Made by a program: the position numbers and the translations under genes. From Planctomycetota bacterium (lineage in GTDB: Bacteria > Planctomycetota > Phycisphaerae > Phycisphaerales > SM1A02): 64,000 nt of DNA. A model generated the notes under the pieces. The model searched no databases. It saw only the letters and a program-made list of their open reading frames with translations, and had not been told where the DNA came from. How positions within the stretch are numbered: the first letter of the stretch is position 1; every line of letters starts with the position of its first letter. The stretch spans positions 62,001 to 126,000 of the forward strand of contig JAAERN010000147.1 in assembly GCA_024230295.1 (NCBI GenBank), read 5' to 3'. Shown piece after piece: positions 17,373-26,427 of the stretch.

Positions 17373-18663
17373 ACCCACCGGCAAGCCGTGGACGCTGACG
17401 GATCGCCCTGGCTATCGGCTGCTTACCCTATGCGGCCTGTATTTCGCTCAGGGACTTCCATACGGATTCATGTTCATCACGTTGGCCGCCGTTCTGGCGG
17501 ACAACGGTCGTACACCCGGCGAGATCGGAGCGCTCCTTGCCACAGTGACCCTACCGTGGGCGTTCAAGTGGATCGCCGGTCCGGTCATCGATCGATTTGG
17601 CTTTGCGCCGATGGGTCGGCGGCGGCCTTGGATTCTTGCTGCCCAGGCCGGGATGATTCTCTCGCTACTCCTACTGGCATTTGGGCCTGACCCTCTGGAG
17701 CATGAGCGGTGGCTTGTCGCTGGTCTATTCATGATGAGTGCCTGCGCAGCGATGCAGGATGTTGCGGTTGATGCGCTGGCAGTTGATCTCCTCCGAGAGG
17801 AAGAGCGGGGTCGCGTCAACGGCTTCATGTATGGCAGTTCATACATGGGGAATGCGATCGGCGGCGCTGGGATGGGCACCGTGGTCGCAGTCATGGGACT
17901 TCGCGTCGGGTTCGTTGTGATTGCGGTCGTTGTCGCCGGTGTCATGCTGGCGCCGCTGCTACTGAGGGAGCGAAGAGGAGAGCGGCTCCTGCCGTGGACG
18001 ACTGGTGGCTCGGCGCCAGATGCGCCGGTCCCGGCAGACTCAATGTGGACGGTTGTCGTTCGACTCAAGCGAGCGTTTTCACTTCGTTCGACACTCGCTC
18101 TTGCAGCGGTTGCAGTGCTGATCAGTATCCCGAGTGGATTCCTCACCGGCTTCTCGACCGTACTGGTCGTAGAGGAACTCGGATGGGGCGTCGAGAAGCA
18201 AGCGACTTGGTCAGGCATCACGACCTGGGCTGGTCTTGGCGGATCGATTCTCGGCGGACTGCTTGCCGACCGTGTCGGACCTCGCCGAATGGCAGTGCTC
18301 GCCGGCTGCGGCTTGGCGCTGAGTTACCTCGTCTTTGCCGATGCCCGCGATCTGTGGAGCGCTGACACCTTCATCATCGGGACGATGGTGTTCGACTCGC
18401 TGCTCTCCGGCGCGTTGTATGTGTCGATCTTTGCATTGTGCATGAAGGTGTCCTGGCCCTTGGTTGCCGCGACGCAATTCACTGCCTACATGGCAATGCT
18501 CAACCTCTCAAGAATTCTTGGGCAGGGGCTGACTGCGCAGATTGAGGCGTATCTCACATTTCAGAGTGCCTATGCGGTCGCTGCCGTGCTGCAGCTACTT
18601 CCGCTCTTTTTTCTCGCGGCGATTGATTCGGGCCAGGCCCGGCGGGTGCTGGGCGAGGAATGA
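17356..18663 (+). CDS. MFS transporter of the AmpG/PAT type
   Basis: A 435-residue protein with about 12 membrane helices. LCGLYFAQGLPYGFMF and LPWAFKWIAGPVIDRFG are characteristic of the AmpG-like peptide/acetyl-CoA/sugar-nucleotide transporter branch. AmpG itself imports muropeptides for cell-wall recycling. The MFS loop motif appears as DRFGFAPMGRRRP, and a matching one, LLADRVGPRRM, occurs in the second half. The ATG lies inside the end of the glycosyltransferase gene, and a longer frame starting at 17218 would lie over it. Substrate may be a cell-wall fragment; not certain. Confidence 0.8.
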   Translation: MPRPAEPTGKPWTLTDRPGYRLLTLCGLYFAQGLPYGFMFITLAAVLADNGRTPGEIGALLATVTLPWAFKWIAGPVIDRFGFAPMGRRRPWILAAQAGMILSLLLLAFGPDPLEHERWLVAGLFMMSACAAMQDVAVDALAVDLLREEERGRVNGFMYGSSYMGNAIGGAGMGTVVAVMGLRVGFVVIAVVVAGVMLAPLLLRERRGERLLPWTTGGSAPDAPVPADSMWTVVVRLKRAFSLRSTLALAAVAVLISIPSGFLTGFSTVLVVEELGWGVEKQATWSGITTWAGLGGSILGGLLADRVGPRRMAVLAGCGLALSYLVFADARDLWSADTFIIGTMVFDSLLSGALYVSIFALCMKVSWPLVAATQFTAYMAMLNLSRILGQGLTAQIEAYLTFQSAYAVAAVLQLLPLFFLAAIDSGQARRVLGEE

Positions 18664-18668
18664 TCCGA

Positions 18669-19394
18669 TCAGGACGATCCCTCTCGCATGCGATCAAGGC
18701 TCTCGGGGAATGGATAGGTGGCAAATGCGCCGGTCGGAGCCTTCTGCCACATCGGCAGCGAGGGGTAGACGTCGCCGCGGTATCCAGCGTTGTACATCGA
18801 CCGAAGCACAAACTCGAACGGCGGCTCTTCGCCGTGCTCGTCGATCAGCCTGTTTGATGTGGCGCCGAGGAATGAAACGCTGGCAACGGGTTGACGGTCG
18901 TGTCGGCCGCTGAGCATCTTGGACACCGTGCGGAAACCCCGATCAAAGTCTTCCAGCGTGAAGCAGTCTTTGCCGCGAGGTCTGAGGATCGCGAAGACAA
19001 GAAGGCTGTCAAGGTCGAACTTCAGTACGTAGGGTTCACGGTCGCCTCGTCCGTGCAACGAGGCTGACTCTTGGAAGACGCGCGCATAGGAAGTTGCCGA
19101 TTCGACGGTCCACTGGCTCGTGGTCACCATCTCAAGAAGTGTTCCGACGATGCCATGGGTGTTGTCAACATCATTGATGCCGCAAATGACTGTGCGATAT
19201 CGCCCGGCGAGCACGTCACGGAGAAGGCTCTGCCCCCATTGAATGCGAATCTCGCCACCACCAATCGTGGATTCACGTGGATCGCCAGAGGGAAGAATGA
19301 TGATGCGGTCGCTCCGCCGATCAGCTTCCATCAACCGATCGCCATCGCCGGCGTAGAGTCGAGGTGGGGGCATCTTTGTGGCTGGTGCGTTCAT
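18669..19394 (-). CDS. Conserved-looking hypothetical protein
   Basis: A 241-residue soluble protein of unknown family. It opens with basic and proline residues, then has an alternating alpha/beta pattern: RTVICGINDVDN, YVLKFDLDSLLVFAIL and PVASVSFLGATSN. Near the end aromatic residues cluster in YNAGYRGDVYPSLPMW. GGAGAA six bases upstream supports the ATG. Its stop lies 5 bp from the stop of the convergent AmpG-like gene. A phosphate-binding fold cannot be argued from visible motifs, and no function is proposed. Confidence 0.65.
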   Translation of the reverse strand: MNAPATKMPPPRLYAGDGDRLMEADRRSDRIIILPSGDPRESTIGGGEIRIQWGQSLLRDVLAGRYRTVICGINDVDNTHGIVGTLLEMVTTSQWTVESATSYARVFQESASLHGRGDREPYVLKFDLDSLLVFAILRPRGKDCFTLEDFDRGFRTVSKMLSGRHDRQPVASVSFLGATSNRLIDEHGEEPPFEFVLRSMYNAGYRGDVYPSLPMWQKAPTGAFATYPFPESLDRMREGSS

Positions 19395-19543
19395 TGCCTG
19401 TTCTCCATTCTGCGTCGCTTCAGGGGACCGGTCAGCAGGGTCAGGATACTACCGCTGAAGCGAGGGGGCGCTGAAGTGAGGGGGTTAGTCGGCGGCCACC
19501 CGTAGCGGCCTTCCTTGGGATATCTTGTGCGGAGAAGACAGTA

Positions 19544-19609
19544 ATGGCGAAGCGACTGCTTCGGATACTGGCGGGAGCGATGGTCTTATGGGTGGAAGCG
19601 TTGGTGTGA
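19544..19609 (+). CDS. Possible 21-residue leader peptide coupled to the PqiA-like gene
   Basis: A short hydrophobic open frame (MAKRLLRILAGAMVLWVEAL then V) with GGAG about nine bases before its ATG. Its TGA overlaps a GTG in the PqiA-like frame as GTGA. The same coupling is seen in eboE/eboC and etfA/EMO here. It could tune translation of the downstream gene. Length alone does not prove it is made. Confidence 0.3.
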   Translation: MAKRLLRILAGAMVLWVEALV

Positions 19610-20739
19610 AATCCGACCGGAGTAGGTTCATTTCAGATCTGCCGCTCTGGGCCCGCATCCTTGTCCCGATGATGCTTGCGGTTTCTGCGGTTCTCAACCT
19701 GATAGCGTTGTTACCCGGCGTTCCGTTTCTCCAAATTGACTCCGCGCTTCTTCGGAGCCTCGCGGGGCCGTACTCGATCCTGCTTGTGATTCAATTGCTC
19801 TGGCAGCATGGCTTGTATCCCTTGGTCATTCTTGTGGTTGGGTTCTCCGTCCTGTTCCCCCCGATTAAATTGACACTTGCGACGGTGAGTTTGGCGAAGC
19901 CCATGACGCAGCAAGGACGGGAGCGGCTGCTCTCTGTACTCGGGCATCTTGGCCGCTGGAGCCTGCTCGATGTCTTCGTATCGCTGCTCATACTGCTCGT
20001 GCTGAGTAAGCAGGGCTTCGTCGGCGTTTCGGTGCATTACGGCTTGTACTGCTTTCTCGTCGCCATCATGCTGAGCATGGTTTCTGGCGCGATTCTGCAC
20101 GAACTGTGTCGGCGGTCTGTTCCCGATGACTGCTTGCCGGCGGATCATGTGCGGCCGCTCATTGTCTTTGCAGGCTGGCAAGGCATCGTGGCGACAGTGT
20201 TGGCGATAGGAGCTGTTATGGGGATCTTTCTGGCATTCTCCAAGCCGATGTTTCAGGTTGATCAATTCGGCATGGCGAGCAACATATGGTCGCTGCACGA
20301 AGGCATTTCGTTTCTATTCCGTGATGGACTTCGCTTGTTTGCAACCATCATGATGGTGTTTCTGGTCATCGCCCCTGCAATGGTGATGGTGCTGCTCATG
20401 ACGACGCTGTATGTTCCGCTTCCCCATCGTTGGCGGCGGCGCTGTTACTTGATGACCAAGTACACAGCCGAGTGGAGCATGCTCGATGTATTCTCGCTTG
20501 CCATGGTGCTGTACCTCTCGGAGCAGGCCAACTTTGTTCCACTTCAGATCGGTGGTGGCACTTGGTTCCTGTTCGGATCGGTTCTGGTCTTTGCCGGTGC
20601 GACGCTTTGGGCCGAATTTGTCATGCGCCGTGCGATCGCTCATCGCGAGCTCCTGGGGATTGCAGCATTTCGGATCCCATCGATCTCGATCACGCGGCCG
20701 ACGATCTTTAAAGAGGATGATGAGGAACACTCCAAATGA
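19606..20739 (+). CDS. PqiA-like double-domain membrane protein
   Basis: About 377 residues with seven or eight membrane helices arranged as two repeated halves. Each half has the PqiA/YebS hallmark: GRWSLLDVFVSLLIL in the first and AEWSMLDVFSLAMVLYL in the second. PqiA proteins work with MCE proteins (PqiB, YebT) in moving lipids between the membranes, but no MCE gene is in this window. GTG 19606 (GGAAG seven bases before) or ATG 19588 are possible starts. The gene overlaps the SMUG-like gene by ATGA. Confidence 0.75.
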   Translation: MKSDRSRFISDLPLWARILVPMMLAVSAVLNLIALLPGVPFLQIDSALLRSLAGPYSILLVIQLLWQHGLYPLVILVVGFSVLFPPIKLTLATVSLAKPMTQQGRERLLSVLGHLGRWSLLDVFVSLLILLVLSKQGFVGVSVHYGLYCFLVAIMLSMVSGAILHELCRRSVPDDCLPADHVRPLIVFAGWQGIVATVLAIGAVMGIFLAFSKPMFQVDQFGMASNIWSLHEGISFLFRDGLRLFATIMMVFLVIAPAMVMVLLMTTLYVPLPHRWRRRCYLMTKYTAEWSMLDVFSLAMVLYLSEQANFVPLQIGGGTWFLFGSVLVFAGATLWAEFVMRRAIAHRELLGIAAFRIPSISITRPTIFKEDDEEHSK

Positions 20740-21464
20740 GCGCGGGCGAATCGCTGGCTGGAGTCTCAACTCGTCTTTCAGAACAACTTGGCGATCTTGA
20801 TCCGGGTTGTGATGTGACGCATGTGCTGGACCCGACGGTGTATGCGAGGCGTTCTCATGAGGCGTACTGCTCATTGGCGAAGTCTGGTGTTGACGCGGTG
20901 CTCCTCGGGATGAATCCAGGCCCGTGGGGAATGGCACAAACGGGCGTCCCCTTCGGCGAAGTTGATCATGTGCGGAGCTTTCTAGGGATCGATGAGCCAG
21001 TCGATCGTCCGGCGAACGAGCACCCGAAGCGGCCAGTACTGGGGTTTGAGTGCCCGCGGAGCGAGGTGAGTGGCCGGCGGCTGTGGAGTTGGGCCGAAGA
21101 ACGATTCGTCACAGCCGATGCGTTTTTTCGCACATTCTTCGTATGGAACTGGTGTCCGCTCTGCTTCATGGAAGAGGGGGGCCGTAACCGAACGCCAGAC
21201 AAGTTGCCGCTCGAGTCGCGCCAAGTTTTAGAACCGGCATGTGATGCCGCCGTCCGGGAGGTTGTTCAGATTCTGAAGCCCAAGTCGATTATTGGTGTCG
21301 GGGCATTTGCGAGGAAGCGTGCTGCAAAGGCGCTCGAGGGCGTCGATCTGCCGATTCATCAAATCCTTCATCCAAGCCCTGCAAGTCCCGCCGCGAATCG
21401 AGGGTGGGCGCCGCAGGTTGATCGCCAGTTGCAAGAGGCTGGATTCGATTTTGTAACCGCGTGA
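20736..21464 (+). CDS. SMUG-type uracil-DNA glycosylase
   Basis: A 242-residue glycosylase of UDG family 3 (single-strand-selective monofunctional). The catalytic loop reads LLGMNPGPWGMAQTGVPFG, and the DNA-intercalating loop near the C-terminus is LHPSPASPAANRGW. The Asn in GMNPG positions the water and the His in HPSP stabilises the leaving base. It removes uracil and some oxidised pyrimidines from DNA. SMUG proteins are mostly eukaryotic but occur in some planctomycetes and proteobacteria. It shares an ATGA overlap with the PqiA-like gene and is convergent with the MFS pump. Confidence 0.88.
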   Translation: MSAGESLAGVSTRLSEQLGDLDPGCDVTHVLDPTVYARRSHEAYCSLAKSGVDAVLLGMNPGPWGMAQTGVPFGEVDHVRSFLGIDEPVDRPANEHPKRPVLGFECPRSEVSGRRLWSWAEERFVTADAFFRTFFVWNWCPLCFMEEGGRNRTPDKLPLESRQVLEPACDAAVREVVQILKPKSIIGVGAFARKRAAKALEGVDLPIHQILHPSPASPAANRGWAPQVDRQLQEAGFDFVTA

Positions 21465-21480
21465 TCGTTTCTCAGTGGGT

Positions 21481-22992
21481 TCACGCGCCGGTTGACGCAT
21501 TCCCTTTTGTTGGTCTGATGGTCGCTTGAGCAATGACCAATGCGATAGCAGCCGCGATCCCTTGCACGATGAACGCCGAAGCCATGCCCGATCGCCTGGC
21601 ATTGACGAGCGTTTCGGCAAGCGCTGGATCGTCCTTTTCCAATGTTCGAAGTGCGGCCACATCACCTTCGAGTGCACGATGCGCGGCGACGCCGGTCTTG
21701 CCGGCGGGAAGTTGTGACGGCATGCTGCCGCGAACGGTCCAGCCGATTGCCAGAACGCAAACGACGATGCCGATACTACTACCGAGTTGCCGCATGGTCT
21801 GTACGAGCCCAGAGACCTCTCCTCGCTGATCAGAAGGTGCGCGAGAGAGGACATCTGTATTTGCTGGCGTCGAGGCAAAGGTTGATCCGCCGCCAACGAA
21901 AACCATGCCGATTGCAAGTACGACATAGGAGCCCCACCAAATGGCGAGTACTTCAATACCCAAACCGATTAGCGTGATGATCAACCCGCCGATCACCGGA
22001 CGCGCGACGCCGATTTCGTCGTACATGCGGCCTGCGGAGTGGATGACGAGCACAACCGGAATGAGCAGGGGCATGCTGCCGAGGCCGGCCTGCAGCGGAG
22101 TGAATGCGAAGACTTCTTGCAGGTAGATCGCGCCGTAGATGGCTTGTGCCGACATGATCAGCGACACCAGGGCGAGCACCACAGCCTGTCCAAGCATGAT
22201 GCGTGATGAAATTAGGCGAACGTTCAAGAGTGGCCGCTTGGCCTTCGCGGCATGGCGGATGCACGCAAATACGAGAAGGCCGCCGGTGCCAGCCAGTGTG
22301 CCGGGAAGCCATGTGGCGTCGTCCGGTGGGTGACCGAGCCATTCGAGTCCGAGTACAAGTGCAGGAAGACCAGTGATAAGGAGCACCGCTCCGAGGATGT
22401 CGAGCCCCCGCCGTGCCATGGTTCGGGGTGGAAGTCCAAGTTTGATGCTCAGGAGCAGCGCTGCTACAGCCACCGGGATGTTGAGCAGGAAGATCCATGA
22501 CCAGTCCGCGTACTTGAGGATGAGGCCTCCGATGAGCGGGCCCGCCATGAGAAACAAGAGCGCTACGCCGAAGTAGGTTGCCATGGCGCGGCCGCGTTTT
22601 CCTTCCGGAAAGACGCCGATGACTATGGCGGTGGATGCTGGTTGCATGAGTCCTGCGGCGATGCCTTGGATCGCGCGTGCGGCGATGATTGAAGTTGCGC
22701 CGGTTGCGAATGCACAGGCGATCGAACCGCCCGCAAATAGCAGCAAGGCAATTCGAAATACGCCGAGTCGCCCGAACCGATCCGCAAGGCGGCCGCCGAT
22801 GGCCAGAGTCGAGGCGAGGGCAAGGAGAAACGCATTCGGGATCCACGCGGCCGTAGCGGTTGTCAGCTCGAGTTGCGCCTGCATGGTGGGGAGTGCCACA
22901 CCGACGACGGTGGCATCCAGAAAGATCATCGAGAGCGAGCCGGTCATCGCGATGAGTGTTCGGCCGGGCTGTGTTGGTACTTGGAGCGTCAT
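21481..22992 (-). CDS. MFS drug efflux pump, DHA2/EmrB-QacA type
   Basis: A 503-residue transporter with about 14 membrane helices, the size and layout of the DHA2 family. Loop motif A is GGRLADRFGRLGVFR. The motif C region RAIQGIAAGLMQPAS marks an antiporter. LDATVVGVALPTM in helix 1 is the D-x-T-V-V-N-V-A-L-P family motif with Asn replaced by Gly. Such pumps exchange protons for hydrophobic drugs or cations. No fusion protein (EmrA) lies next to it. The last 60 residues include an unusual polar loop (THRA-type, ALRTLEKDDPALAE) before the final helix. Confidence 0.88.
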   Translation of the reverse strand: MTLQVPTQPGRTLIAMTGSLSMIFLDATVVGVALPTMQAQLELTTATAAWIPNAFLLALASTLAIGGRLADRFGRLGVFRIALLLFAGGSIACAFATGATSIIAARAIQGIAAGLMQPASTAIVIGVFPEGKRGRAMATYFGVALLFLMAGPLIGGLILKYADWSWIFLLNIPVAVAALLLSIKLGLPPRTMARRGLDILGAVLLITGLPALVLGLEWLGHPPDDATWLPGTLAGTGGLLVFACIRHAAKAKRPLLNVRLISSRIMLGQAVVLALVSLIMSAQAIYGAIYLQEVFAFTPLQAGLGSMPLLIPVVLVIHSAGRMYDEIGVARPVIGGLIITLIGLGIEVLAIWWGSYVVLAIGMVFVGGGSTFASTPANTDVLSRAPSDQRGEVSGLVQTMRQLGSSIGIVVCVLAIGWTVRGSMPSQLPAGKTGVAAHRALEGDVAALRTLEKDDPALAETLVNARRSGMASAFIVQGIAAAIALVIAQATIRPTKGNASTGA

Positions 22993-23108
22993 GAGCTAGG
23001 GATGCTGACACGTGCGCGGTTGTCGGTCAAGGGTGGCCAATCTAGATGTCGCTATCGCACTTGACTCGAGGCTTCAGCGGGGAGGCGCTGCTGCAAAAGG
23101 AGAAACTG

Positions 23109-23569
23109 ATGGCCGTATCACTCATCTTGCCCGCGATCACTTGCTGGGTGTGCCGTGTGGATTGCCTCTGCCATCATCTGGATGTTTCTGGGTTGGTACG
23201 GAAAGGACATTCGCCTGCTGCCAAGCGAGGACGACTTTGTTGCAGGTCTCGGCGATCAACATTCTGGGTTTACGCCCCACCTTTGCTCGCAACCTGCTGG
23301 GGTCGCTCGCTATCAACTGCATCGTGGCATTTGGGATCGCGGTGGCGATTGGCTTAGCCCGCTCAGGAGGTGCCGTGGTCTGCGAAGGCTGCCAGATATT
23401 TGTGCCGGCACTCATTCTGGGCGGAGCCGCCTATTGCCTCGGCGGATTGCCCAATGACCTGTTTCTTGGAAAGCAGCCGCGATTTATCGCGACATGCATC
23501 CTGGACGGCTTGATCTACGCGCTCGTGCAGGCTGCAGTGCTCTGGTGGGCCTGGGCAGCGTCGGTGTGA
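23109..23569 (+). pseudogene. DUF1761-like membrane protein gene broken by two frameshifts
   Basis: One small membrane protein is readable only by joining three frames. MAVSLILPAITCW starts at 23109 behind AAGGAG. A shift near 23140-23155 leads into IASAIIWMFLGWYGKDIRLL and SEDDFVAGL. A second near 23250 leads into SAINILGLRPTFARNLLGS and on to a stop at 23569. The assembled protein of about 150 residues has four helices and looks like DUF1761. It is either a decayed gene or two base errors in the assembly. Only the last segment is long. Confidence 0.6.
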
Positions 23570-24072
23570 TGAGCAGATCACGGTCGTGCCGCCGAGGGGG
23601 GCCGTCGCATTTTCAGCAAAATGCCGTATGTTCGAGCCTATACCAGACAAATGGCGGCAATTGGACGAAGATCGCCGCATAAGCATGCGAATTCGACGCA
23701 ATTGAGCCACATCGCCTATCCGCTAGGGCATCGCCGCCTTGTGGGCTCATTTTTGCCTGTGGAGCAATTTGTCAAAGGCGAAACAAGTGCGAAGAAGCGG
23801 GCAATAAGACAAGAAATAGCGACAAATAGACGCAATTAGACAAAGTATCGGTTGGATAGCGGCATCGGGCATTGCTGTTGGTGGGCGTTCAGGCTTTATC
23901 CAGTGGGGTTTGGGGTTCGCGGCGGCCATCGCTGGGCTGCGGCCGCCTGGTCCAGAATGGCTTCTCGGAGATTGGACTTAAACAGACAAAATACCGATAA
24001 ACTGGTCTTGATATCAGGCCTATCTGGACCGATGCTGTTGTGTCCGGTAAGTCACTGGCGAGGAAACGGTTG
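23570..24072. other. 500-bp AT-richer intergenic stretch with short recurring motifs upstream of the heme operon
   Basis: No convincing gene. GCAATT occurs four times (23657, 23698, 23764, 23832), usually preceded by GGCG or GACG. AGACAA occurs four times (23644, 23807, 23838, 23984). A TGATATCA palindrome lies at 24009-24016. The stretch is clearly richer in A and T than its flanks. It probably holds the promoter region of the cytochrome gene, possibly with repeated protein-binding sites, or it is a decayed remnant. Confidence 0.35.
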
Positions 24073-26427
24073 ATGGAATATCAGGTTAGCGATCACACTT
24101 CATCGGGGAATCGCCCCCGGGGCGGCGGCGTTGACGCAGTATCTGAATGGCGATCGAAACTGACGAAGGTTGCCAGCGGACTGCTCCTCTATGAGTCGTT
24201 GACCGGATTGGCAATTCTGCTGTTGCCCTTCAGCCCCTTCAATCAGTTCAACGTCCTGCTGCACACCATTCTCGGCCTCGCCATGATTGCGCCGGTCCTG
24301 TGGTATTGCTGGCGGCACTGGATTGTCCGGCGCAAGGGCAACCTCAGCCACTACCAACTCATGGGGTACATCGCAGTAGCGCTGCTGTTGGCATGCCTTG
24401 TCAGTGGTGTTGTTCTGACGTGGCAAGGCGCCTTTGGAACAAGAATCGGGCTGACGTGGGATCTCGTCCACTTGGTCACCGGCATCGGCATGGCCATCTT
24501 CATCGTTGTCCATGTAGCCATGGTGGTCATTCGCCGAGTCAACAAGGAAGCGTCCCGCAGAGCATTGGCGGCGGCGCGGCGATCGTACTACGGGTGGTCG
24601 GCCGCGGTGTGTGCGCTGTTCGTGCTGGTGGGGCTCGGATGGGAGGCCAGCTACGAGTCGCCAGTACTTCAGACAGCGTTCGACGAAACGTACAACTGGC
24701 GGTACGGCGAGGATCGTCCCTTTGCGCCAAGCTTGGCACGCATCGAAAATACAGATTGGCAGGAGAGTGTCACTGATCGTGTTGAGGCTGCACTGCCTCA
24801 AGCGAAGCGACGTCTTTTTCACGCGTCACTCAAGGAAACTCAGCGGGATCCGATGGGCCTCTTTGCAAGATTGCGGCAGGGGGCAGCGCACGCCGAGGCC
24901 GACCAGTCCGAGCAATCGGCGATCGAAATGGTCCTGCAGGAAGAGTCGGCCCATGTGCGAGAGCAGAGTGCGATCGACCCACGCCTTCTCGGCGGATCGG
25001 CTGGTTGCGGCACAAGTGGCTGCCATCAGGAGATCTACAAAGAGTGGCTCCCGAGCGCGCACCGGTACTCATCGCTTGACATGATGTTTCAAGACGTGCA
25101 AGAGTTGATGGTCGCCGAGACCAGCGCAGAAGCAACGCGGTACTGCGGTGGTTGCCACGATCCGATTTCATTGTTTGCTGGTGCGAAGAATGCGCACACC
25201 GCCGTGGTGGGCAACCCAATCGGAATTGATGAGGGGACGAGCTGCCTGGTGTGTCACTCAATTGTTCAGACCGATGTGCAGGGCAATGGCGACTACACCA
25301 TTCGTCCGCCAGAGCGATATCTCTACGAATTGCACGAAGACGATCCGGTGGCCAAGTTCACCAGCGACTTCCTGATCAGGACCTATCCGAATCACCACAT
25401 CACCGAGTACTCCCGCCCGCTCTACAAGACTCCCGAGTTCTGCGCCGCGTGCCACAAGCAGTATCTCGATGTCGAAGTCAATACCGACATCGGCAAGGTT
25501 CAGGGGCAGAACCAATACGACAGTTGGTTGAACTCGCGCTGGTATCACGAAGACAGTCCAGATACCACCATCGGATGCCGCGAGTGCCACATGCCGCTGC
25601 AGCCGAGTAACGATCCTGCCGCCGGTGACCCGACCGATTACAACCGATCGCTCGTTGATGGAATGCACCGCGGTCACAGGATGTGTGGAGCCAATCAGTA
25701 CATCCCGACGCTGCAGAATCTCGAAGGGGGCGAGGAGCAGGTCCGCGAAGTAGAGAAGTGGCTCCGCGGCCAGACAGAGATCCCTGAAATAGCGGACAAG
25801 TGGACCCATGGCCCCGTTGTTCGCCTCGCGATCGATGCCCCAGAAACGATTGCGCCGGGTGAACAGGCCAACATTCGGGTGCTACTGACGAACAACAAGA
25901 CCGGACACGACTTCCCAACCGGCCCGCTCGACATGATCGAGAGTTGGATCGAACTCTCTGTAGTGGATGAGCAGGGTGAGTTGCTGTATCACTCTGGCGG
26001 TGTTGACGAAACGACCGACCAAATAGTGAATTCACAAGTGCTCTTCAAGGCCGATGGGTTCGACCGCAAAGGCGAGTTGATTGACCGCCACAACCTCTGG
26101 GATTTGGTCGGGGCCTCCTACAAGCGGTCGCTCTACCCCGGCGTCACCGACACATTTGAGGCCGAGTTGGTGTGTCCATCGATGGCGAGAGGGAGGTTGG
26201 ACATCGACCCTCGCGAGGCTCCGGGAGTTCGAGTTGACCAGTTTGCCGTCTCCGCAGCCGATCCCGGAACGCTTCGCGTCAAGGCGGTACTGTGGTACCG
26301 CAAGGCCAACCCAGAGTTTCTTGACCGTGTGTACGGCACCGAGGACGACGTTCGAAGTCCGGTGACCGCGATCTCAGAAACCGAGGTTGTGATCAGGGTT
26401 CAGGATGTCCAAGCGCGGATTCAATAA
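24073..26427 (+). CDS. Membrane-anchored five-heme c-type cytochrome
   Basis: A 784-residue protein. The first 200 residues carry five membrane helices with buried His residues (VLLHTILGL, WDLVHLVTG, FIVVHVAMV), like a small cytochrome b. The rest is periplasmic with five heme c sites: CGTSGCH at 312 (a CX4CH form), then CGGCH at 358, CLVCH at 391, CAACH at 457 and CRECH at 502. This resembles the cytochrome c554-type domain. A C-terminal 250 residues looks like beta sandwich. GAGGA about eight bases before ATG sets the start. It overlaps the CRTAC1 gene by 23 bp. Likely quinol or periplasmic electron transfer; partner unknown. Confidence 0.82.
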   Translation: MEYQVSDHTSSGNRPRGGGVDAVSEWRSKLTKVASGLLLYESLTGLAILLLPFSPFNQFNVLLHTILGLAMIAPVLWYCWRHWIVRRKGNLSHYQLMGYIAVALLLACLVSGVVLTWQGAFGTRIGLTWDLVHLVTGIGMAIFIVVHVAMVVIRRVNKEASRRALAAARRSYYGWSAAVCALFVLVGLGWEASYESPVLQTAFDETYNWRYGEDRPFAPSLARIENTDWQESVTDRVEAALPQAKRRLFHASLKETQRDPMGLFARLRQGAAHAEADQSEQSAIEMVLQEESAHVREQSAIDPRLLGGSAGCGTSGCHQEIYKEWLPSAHRYSSLDMMFQDVQELMVAETSAEATRYCGGCHDPISLFAGAKNAHTAVVGNPIGIDEGTSCLVCHSIVQTDVQGNGDYTIRPPERYLYELHEDDPVAKFTSDFLIRTYPNHHITEYSRPLYKTPEFCAACHKQYLDVEVNTDIGKVQGQNQYDSWLNSRWYHEDSPDTTIGCRECHMPLQPSNDPAAGDPTDYNRSLVDGMHRGHRMCGANQYIPTLQNLEGGEEQVREVEKWLRGQTEIPEIADKWTHGPVVRLAIDAPETIAPGEQANIRVLLTNNKTGHDFPTGPLDMIESWIELSVVDEQGELLYHSGGVDETTDQIVNSQVLFKADGFDRKGELIDRHNLWDLVGASYKRSLYPGVTDTFEAELVCPSMARGRLDIDPREAPGVRVDQFAVSAADPGTLRVKAVLWYRKANPEFLDRVYGTEDDVRSPVTAISETEVVIRVQDVQARIQ

